DNA from: Morinoia aosen
Taxonomy: Eukaryota; Arthropoda; Malacostraca; Amphipoda; Talitridae
Assembly: GCA_030386875.1 (NCBI GenBank)
Contig: CM059579.1
Location: forward strand, 19,006,484 to 19,070,483
Direction: 5' to 3'
Length of the DNA: 64,000 bases
This document shows, piece by piece, positions 57,005 through 64,000 of this stretch (position 1 is the stretch's first letter; each line of letters starts with the position of its first letter). The notes under the pieces were generated by a model that saw only the letters and a list, made by a program, of their open reading frames with translations, was not told where the DNA came from and made no database searches. Made by a program: the position numbers and the translations under genes.

Positions 57005-57145
57005 TCTAGTGGGGACATTGTGGTTAAGTTTTTCTTCCGCCCATCGGGGAAAATTAACGCGCTAGCATTGCTGAGAATTGAACCAGCGACCCTTCCCACA
57101 AAAGCCATACGCACTTGGTCGCAAGTCGATTACGCTGCGTGTTAC
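57005..57145 (-). mobile_element. tRNA-type SINE, diverged copy on the minus strand
   Basis: Read on -, a B box GGTTCAATTC (57084-57075) follows gggaagggtcgct, and the next segment gcgttaattttccccgatgg + gcggaagaaaaactta has the layout of the body of the SINE at 24890 (gcgattttctctgttgggta + taggagaaaaattcc). The A box is poor. The tail is not conserved, so it is an older member or a related family. Confidence 0.5.
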
Positions 57146-57886
57146 AACTCGAAGCTCAAAGTAAAGTCAACTTGGAACTTATTGTGCCAACAGTACCACT
57201 GCGACTACGTAAATAATGTAAATAATTTTGAGACCAGGGTCATGTTTGGTGGCGCAAAATGACTAATCACGGCTTTGATCCGATACCAATATGCAATGAT
57301 GGACACCTTGACACGTGCAAAATCCTACATTGAGTTATCAATTTGGCACATGTATACGTGTTATTTCCCATCAAACATATTTTTCAAGACACAATCATTG
57401 ACTCCTTTTCAGTATTTTGTTTTCAAGTTCCACTGCAGTGGGGAGTAATTAAATGACCGCACTGATCTCCGTTGTTGCTAAAGTTAATTGGACACAATGG
57501 AATAATTCCTTCCGATATTAGCATTTCAGGTCTGTGTTCAATGATTGAAATATTCCTAAATTGTGAACTTGTCTGAAAAATCCTTTTGACGCTCATAAGA
57601 ATAGAAACGATAAATTGAAGTGTTAATTTCGAAGGACGAGAAAATGTGAGCGTTCAGTGTAAGAAACTCTTGGGCTATACTTTATGTGATACTTTAAAAG
57701 TAGAACATCTTATTCATGCGCCAGCATTAAATACCGTTCAAATGAGTTATTTGCTCTATGGCTTATGACGAGCAAAAATACGAAGAACAGTTTGGTCGAT
57801 TGATGTAGTGAAAAAATTGGAACGTTGTGGTGTACTAGATTACCGCAAGCAAGGTGGGCTTACTTGTAACAAAGTTATCCACGCTG
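57146..57886. other. Intergenic sequence, no gene recognised
   Basis: Unique A+T-rich DNA up to the 20-bp array. Confidence 0.45.
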
Positions 57887-58964
57887 CAACCAAGTTGTCC
57901 CACAACAGTCAAGTTGTCCCGCAGCAGCCAAATTACTCCTACTGCAGCCAAGTTGTCCCCACTGCAGCCAAGTTGTCCCCACTGCTGCCAAGTTGTCCCC
58001 ACTGCTGACAAGTTGTCCCCACTGCTGACAAGTTGTCCCCACTGCTGCCAAGTTGTCCTCACTGCAGCCAAGTTGTCCCCACTGCAGCCAAGTTGTCCCC
58101 ACTGCTGCCAAGTTGTCCCCACTGCTGCCAAGTTGTCCCCACTGCAGCCAAGTTGTCCCCACTGCTGCCAAGTTGTCCCCACTGCTGCCAAGTTGTCCCC
58201 ACTGCAGCCAAGTTGTCCCCACTGCAGCCAAGTTGTCCCCACTACTGCCAAGTTGTCCCCACTGCTGCCAAGTTGTCCCCACTGCTGCCAAGTTGTCCCC
58301 ACTGCAGCCAAGTTGTCCCCACTGCTGCCAAGTTGTCCCACTGCTGCTAAGTTGTCCCCACTGCTGCCAAGTTGTCCCCACTGCTGCCAAGTTGTCCCCA
58401 CTGCAGCCAAGTTGTCCCCACTGCTGCCAAGTTGTCCCACTGCTGCTAAGTTGTCCCCACTGCTGCCAAGTTGTCCCCAGTGCAGCCAAGTTGTCCCCAC
58501 TGCTGCCAAGTTGTCCCCACTGCAGCCAAGTTGTCCCCACTGCTGCCAAGTTGTTCCCACTGCAGCCAAGTTGTCCCCACTGCAGCCAAGTTGTCCCCAC
58601 TGTACCCAAGTTGTCCCCACTGCAGCCAAGTTGTCCCCACTGCAACCAAGTTGTCCCCACTGCAGCCAAGTTGTCCCCACTGCAGACAAGTTGTCCCCAC
58701 TGCAGCCAAGTTGTCCCCACTGCAGCCAAGTTGTCCCCACTGCAGCCAAGTTGTCCCCACTGCAGCCAAGTTGTCCCCACTGCAGCCAAGTTGTCCCCAG
58801 TGCAGCCAAGTTGTCCCCACTGCAGCCAAGTTGTCCCCAGTGCAGCCAAGTTGTCCCCACTGCAGCCAAGTTGTCCCCACTGCAGCCAAGTTGTCCCCAC
58901 TGCAGCCAAGTTGTCCCCACTGCAGCCAAGTTGTCCCCACCGCAACCAAGTTGTCCCCACAGCA
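57887..58964. repeat. 20-bp tandem array (AAGTTGTCCCCACTGCAGCC), about 54 copies
   Basis: Very regular 20-bp unit. Two main types, ctgcagcc and ctgctgcc; the left half is mixed and the right half (58600-58960) almost all ctgcagcc, showing recent local homogenisation. A 19-bp form (gttgtcccactgctgcta) occurs twice about 110 bp apart (58335, 58433) inside a duplicated block. The first four units are diverged (cacaacagtc, cgcagcagcc). Open in nearly all six frames (up to 381 residues on +), because three units are 60 bp and the unit has no stops; no coding signal. Confidence 0.97.
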
Positions 58965-61420
58965 CGCCAGCGTATTTTCACGCGCCGCTGCTTTGGTGAG
59001 TACAAGTTTATTCCAAAGTTAAATTTTCTCTCAGCTGGTGTTTTTAGTTTGTTGAATTCTTGATTTCATTTTGTTACTGACTTTTCCATTCAAGCAGAGC
59101 GTCCGGTTGTATGTTTTTAATTGAAATGGTCTTCATCATTTCATATTTGCTTGAAGTCATAATCGGTATCCTTCTCTGGAAGAAATTATGCAATTTACTC
59201 TACGATACTTTATTGCTTTTCGTACGAACCGAGGTCGTGTCGATGAATCCTCCAGTATCCACTTGTGGCACAATCACGGAAAACCTTAACAGTAGAATTG
59301 CGCACAATCGGAGCGGTCTCGCCCGCCGCTCCAAAATGATGAAGTAACTGCGCACGGATTATTGCGTGTTGTGTGTGCTTGAGCTCATTATGTAAAATTA
59401 TGTGTGTGTGACATTTGTTCAAAACAAAATTTGGCGTAAAGTTTGGTGAATGGGACAACTTCGATTGATTAACATCACAAAATAGCATTCATGATTCTAA
59501 CTTGTATTCTAAAGCTTAGAATTTTTTGTGAAAATTCGTTATTGATTTTAACACATATCTATTCCAGCATTCAGCAGCGTGATTACTTGTTCTGCGTTTG
59601 TACACGGCGGCAAAAAATTATTAAAACAAGTTCTTAGAGTGTTAAATCTTGTTTTAAAATCTCGAGAAACGAAATTTATCATTTAACTAACAGTTCTTCT
59701 CTTTGGTCGTGGAAAATGTATTTGTGTTGACATCATGATGCTGTGAAGAAGTGTTTGCCTCATAGGAGGAGAGTACTTATTCAGCCTCGTTGACATTTGG
59801 GTAGATTTTATCTGCATCGAGCCAGAGCGATACGCTTTTTGGCTCTTGATTTATCTAGTTGAGGACGTCTAGTTGAAGAGGTCTTGATTTATTTAGTTGA
59901 AGTGTTCAGAGGAAAACGCGTTAATAATGCGATATCGCTCGAAAAAGTATAAATTTGAAAATAACGTTGATTTTACAAGGTCGTCTGTAGACATTAAAAA
60001 TAAAAGGGGCACAAGAGTTTATTATTGGAGGGTGCCATAATTTACATTTTGTAGCTCTGATTTTAAATTGTCAACTACGGTTTGTGAGGTGGGTATTTAA
60101 CTATTCACGAGGGAGTTTCCTTATGCCATAGTGATATACTTTACATAATAGTTCTCGTATTTTAAGACCTACAGACTCAAATGCTATTTTAAAGTCAAGG
60201 ATTATTGAAAGTACCTTGTTTCCTTTATCAGTATTTTAATAAAGGAGTTGTAAATGATTTCGAAAGGTTTTAGTGGTTTTTAAACAACTTAAACAATTTA
60301 TTTACCACAGGAGATACAGAGGTAGAATGATTCTTAAGTCTGGTACAATGGTCAAATTTGAATATAGCTACCTGTGGGCCCGAATAAGTTCAGCGACTTC
60401 TGGGGCATCCTACATCCTTGTTGCTTACTTGCAATGAAATATTGACGTCATTTGCCATTGATCTATGTGGAACCTGAACTACGAGAATATCCTTGTAGAA
60501 AATTGAATAATGCTGTATTACAAACGTAATTTGCAGATAGCTAGTACAAGCCCAAAACATATGCTTCTGTCTCCTTGAGAAAACCATGGGCGCCGTACCG
60601 TCATCTCTCGTCCATGTTACGACGTCAAAACGGCAAGTTGTATTCTTCACCCACTTGTATACCACTATATTTAATGTTCGATTATATATATGAAGCAGTT
60701 GAATGGAGTAATAGGTCGGCGCTGGTGTTTGCCGTCTTGAGAGGTAAATTCTTACTTTAAATTTTTGTCTATACAGCGTAATGATAAAATTCGCTACCTA
60801 ACATAACACGCCATTCTATTTCACGTTGATGATCGAGTCTTACACAGGGACTGCTTCCGCACAGATTAGGATGCAAAAATTAGCATAGTGTAAAACAGTG
60901 TTGCTGTAGACTCGATTTGTTAGCTTAAAACAAGCTTCAAAATCATAGTGAAACCGAACATTTGCAAAAATGTCCCTAAGAAACAGCGTTTTCTTTTTTG
61001 TCACACTTTTAAATCACTTTTTCTTTGTCAACATTTCTATTTGCTCACTCTGCTAACATCCCCCCGAAAGTGGTTTCTCGCTCCGGTGAAGCTTGTACTC
61101 TAGCATCAGTGTGCCCGTGATATAACTCTATGTCTGGAAGGAGAAATTTAATGAGTGCGTGCTTTACACGATAGAACTATTTTGAAACTCCATACGGAAG
61201 CTCTAAAATTTTGACGTCCCTGCTATGCTATGGAGTATTCCTACTACCAATACGCACAGTATCACGAATACATCGCAGTACGTTGCTGTAAATTCATTGA
61301 TGATTTTCCCGATTTTAAAATCACGTCGGAACAATTTTTCAGCATTTTCTCTTTTCCGTTAGTGATGGCCATATTTTCGGGAAGTATTGAATTTAGTACC
61401 GTTAATTTAATAAAGTGAAC
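58965..61420. other. Intergenic sequence, no gene recognised
   Basis: Unique A+T-rich DNA with short open frames only. A donor-like ttg|gtgagt follows the array at about 58995, without an identifiable exon. Confidence 0.45.
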
Positions 61421-61429
61421 CTGGCACCC

Positions 61430-61680
61430 GGGCGCTACCGCTGTGTTTTTAAGCGCTCTTCAGAAAATATTCCCTCGCGCAGCTTGTATAGCCCCAAATG
61501 CGCGAGGATATTTTCCCTGTATTCGCAACACGAAGCTTGGCTGGTGTGGGTACCACTCGCGCGCCAAACGTTATGCATTGATCAAATTTTACAGCACGGA
61601 GGACGCAGCAGCGATTGCAGCCCCCGAAAGATCCGGTTTTAAAATGAAGGGAAGAGGTGATGTGTCGACGTGCGTCTGAC
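61430..61680. promoter_or_regulatory. GC-rich island with a long hairpin
   Basis: GC-rich relative to the flanks (gcacccgggcgctaccgctg, cactcgcgcgccaaacgtta). It contains the inverted repeat GAAAATATTCCCTCGCGCA (61463-61481) / TGCGCGAGGATATTTTC (61499-61515) with a 17-base loop and one two-base bulge. Three short open frames of 75-78 codons overlap here, none recognised. Function unknown: regulatory DNA, hairpin RNA or chance. Confidence 0.3.
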
Positions 61681-63360
61681 ATATTTCCACACTCCTGTCG
61701 TTAGATTAAAAGAGAGGTCCTGCGCTGCAGTTTCAACATTTCAGTCGAAAATATGTCATAAGTTATGATTTTGAATTATTCGTAAGGAATTTTCGTGCAA
61801 AGAATCGCTGATTCTGTCTATTTCAGTGAAAGTGGAATATTTTTTTTCAGTAATACTCAGAAAATAAATTTGACTTCCAAAAAAGCTGGACTGTGTTGAA
61901 ATGGAAGCAAATTTAACCGGATGCAAGAATCGTTGACATCCGAGCTTGTATACAGTACGGGGTATCAGGCACTTGATTGAACAAGCTTTATCAGGTTGGG
62001 TCCGATAAAAAAAACACTTTGTACTCAACAACCGTATGCGGTCTGAAATATATCATTGAAGAGGTACAAAGATTGATATTTGAAACATATTGGAAAAAGA
62101 TTTCTACTGCAAGAGTGGTTGGAAAATAAAATATAACAATTAGGAAAGCATTTCTAATATTTAACATAATTTAACCTAAGAACCTGGATAGCAGCATAAA
62201 TTTCATAACCACAAAAAAGTTAAACTTGGGTAGATATTTACAAAAAGATGCTCAAAACGATGCGCATTTGTTGCGATGCAAGCGTTCAAACGCAGGTGCA
62301 ATAATTTCCTGACGCGATCGAAGACTCTAGGAGTTTCTCAAATCATTTCGGAGGCTTCAACAATTCGATGCGGTCTTCATCGGAATGAATGGGTGTGCCA
62401 TGTGAAAATTGTTCCTTGTAACTATATAACTAAATATTTTTGACCACACGGTTATGGAGTAAAAAGGGCTCATTTAAAAAGTCCCAACTTTCGTTCCTCA
62501 AAGTGCTGGTCACCCTGAATACAGGGTGTCATGTATTTTGTGTTGATGTAGGGGCTTATTGACATATATACAAGTCTAATGGTGTAAATCAAACCAAAGA
62601 ATATTTAATTTTTAGAAAATGCAATGTCTTAAAAGAAAATTTAGTTGCTCCAAAAACAAGAACAAAAAATACATGAGTAATCGTCTGTCAAGAGGTGAGT
62701 ACATTTTTTGGCCTCGCTGTATAGCTCACTTTACTCAACAATGAAGCGATCTTAGCCCTTTTAATACTGGGCAAAATTTTTGACAAACTTACTCAATGGC
62801 CAGTTTTTTCGGTGTCGTGTTTCTTCGAACTTTTTAAAAAATCCCATTTGCCAACGAAATGATAATCGCATCTTTATCGTAAATTTTTATTTTAAAATAT
62901 GATAATGATTTTGATACAATACATTACAAATTACGAAATCTTCAAAAGAACTTGAATTTTGAAATAGCTCGCAATACCATACTCGAAAAAGTCGCGTCAT
63001 AATTTTTCTTAGGAATTAAGCACTTTTTTATTGCGAGTCATTCATAGTATGAGGTTGTTCGAGCCTGTAGTTTATGGTGCTGTTTCCTATTTCGGTAGTT
63101 TCTAAAAGAACTAAGTTTAAAGCCAAAAATTTCAATTTGAAATGATATCGTCTATATTTCGTTTGGAGCCTGAGACGATAAACAGCCATGTTAAAGTAAG
63201 AAAGAGAATCATCATCTGGAGAAAAAATACATATTATGTAGAATCCTAATCATTTGTCTTAGATTATAATGCTACTCTTAGAGGGGACACTGCTAGGTTA
63301 CCTTAGCTATTGATTGGTCTTCGGGACTTCTGTCTTTCGTGTCCACTCTGTTCCTTTCAG
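61681..63360. other. Intergenic; possible MITE at 62517-62690
   Basis: tacagggtgtcatgtatttt (62520) and an inverse-like aacaaaaaatacatgag (62669) could be decayed ends of a small element; the match is short. No gene recognised. Confidence 0.35.
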
Positions 63361-63526
63361 TTGTATGCCTTCTTTGCTATCCCTCTGCCTTTCCTTCTTC
63401 TGCCTTCCGAACTTGCGGCTCTTATGCACAGAGTATCCTGTGTGGGAACGCACCTCGTGCATACATTCAACGTTTTCCTCAGTAGATTGTGCCTGCGTTT
63501 TCCTCTGTGAAAACATCTTCGCAAAG
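63361..63526 (+). CDS. Candidate exon with ATG, unidentified
   Basis: Preceded by an excellent acceptor (ctctgttcctttcag) and followed by a donor (gcaaag|gtaatg). One frame starts with ATG at 63365: MPSLLSLCLSFFCLPNLRLL, hydrophobic like a signal sequence, then a Cys-rich stretch (SCIHSTFSSVDCACVFLCEN) open to the donor. The two other + frames contain stops or differ, and the - strand is also open (69 codons), so evidence is splice-site shape plus composition. No family recognised and no neighbouring exon located. Confidence 0.2.
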
Positions 63527-64000
63527 GTAATGTAGCCTTAAATTAATATTTGCACTCAGTTACTCTATTTTACTCCATTAAGTATTGGAAATAATACCTT
63601 GAATTTTCGTTCGAAGGATTAAAGTTTGATATTGGGCTTCGTTTTTAGGAGTGGAGAATTACGCATAAAATTACAGGACTATAATTTACTGCTTTAAAAA
63701 CGAAACAAAATTAAATCATTGGTCTCTTAAAAAAATAACTTTTTACTCACCCAATTTGTTCCACCATACTATCGACAATTTTAACCGTTTTCAACTCTTA
63801 ATATACAAAAATTCAGAATTAATCGCTCTGTAGGCACACACATCCTCCGCCTTAAGAATGACTTCTGTTTTTGTAGCAAAGTGCTATCAATCTACTATAT
63901 TTACTCATTTTTGTGTTGCATCATCGCTTTGAGTCCTAAATCTCTTGTTATTTCTCTTAACGTGCGCTTCTATAAAAACTTCCTATTTAAGATTGTCTCC
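63527..64000. other. Right end of window, no feature recognised
   Basis: Unique A+T-rich sequence. Confidence 0.45.

Noticed and set aside
57835-59063. Open frames up to 381 codons in nearly all six frames
   Set aside because: 20-bp array; openness in so many frames shows a compositional artefact.
44060-60820. Shared cataacacgcca(c/t)tct at two places
   Set aside because: Only about 16 bp match; too short to define a repeat.
62517-62690. MITE with acagggtgtcatgtatttt ends
   Set aside because: The inverted match is about 12 bp in A+T-rich sequence and lacks a visible target duplication.

Overview
The window reads as gene-poor, A+T-rich metazoan genomic DNA, most likely from an insect or other arthropod; I cannot name the species. 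Evidence: a spliced gene with short GC-rich exons and GT-AG introns several kilobases long, tRNA-type SINEs, decayed LINE, mariner-like and TTAA-target elements, and many simple arrays. No bacterial-style gene clusters, CRISPR or rRNA were seen. The one firmly recognised gene is the 3' end of a WASP/N-WASP-type actin nucleation promoting factor on the + strand: three exons (about 2562-2809, 6674-6760, 10172-10336), all joined in phase 0, encode a proline-rich tract, two WH2 (V) motifs, the central (C) helix and the acidic (A) tail ending in a conserved Trp. The upstream exons (WH1, CRIB/GBD) must lie left of the window. From left to right: 1-1833 is a 33-bp minisatellite running off the left edge, probably in a WASp intron; 2562-10336 is the WASp 3' end, whose introns hold a 21-bp minisatellite starting at a splice donor and a 1.15-kb TTAA-bounded transposon; 10386-10870 holds a threefold ~155-bp repeat in the presumed 3' UTR. 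From about 11 kb to 64 kb I recognise no further complete gene. This part is filled by long tandem arrays with unrelated units (60, 34, 18, 30, 94, 25, 33 and 20 bp), at least eight copies of a ~350-bp dispersed repeat (called R1 here) including one inserted in another, tRNA-derived SINEs, a LINE 3' remnant, several MITEs and a few GC-rich islands that could be regulatory DNA or isolated exons. Most long open frames in the window are by-products of these arrays: a stop-free repeat whose length is a multiple of 3, or whose 3-unit length is, stays open in several frames on both strands. The points most worth following are the density and youth of the arrays, the R1 family, a SINE tail shared almost base for base with a second copy lacking the tRNA head, a hammerhead-like motif upstream of a poly(A) tail, and unassigned candidate exons near 26.4 kb (- strand) and 63.4 kb (+ strand).
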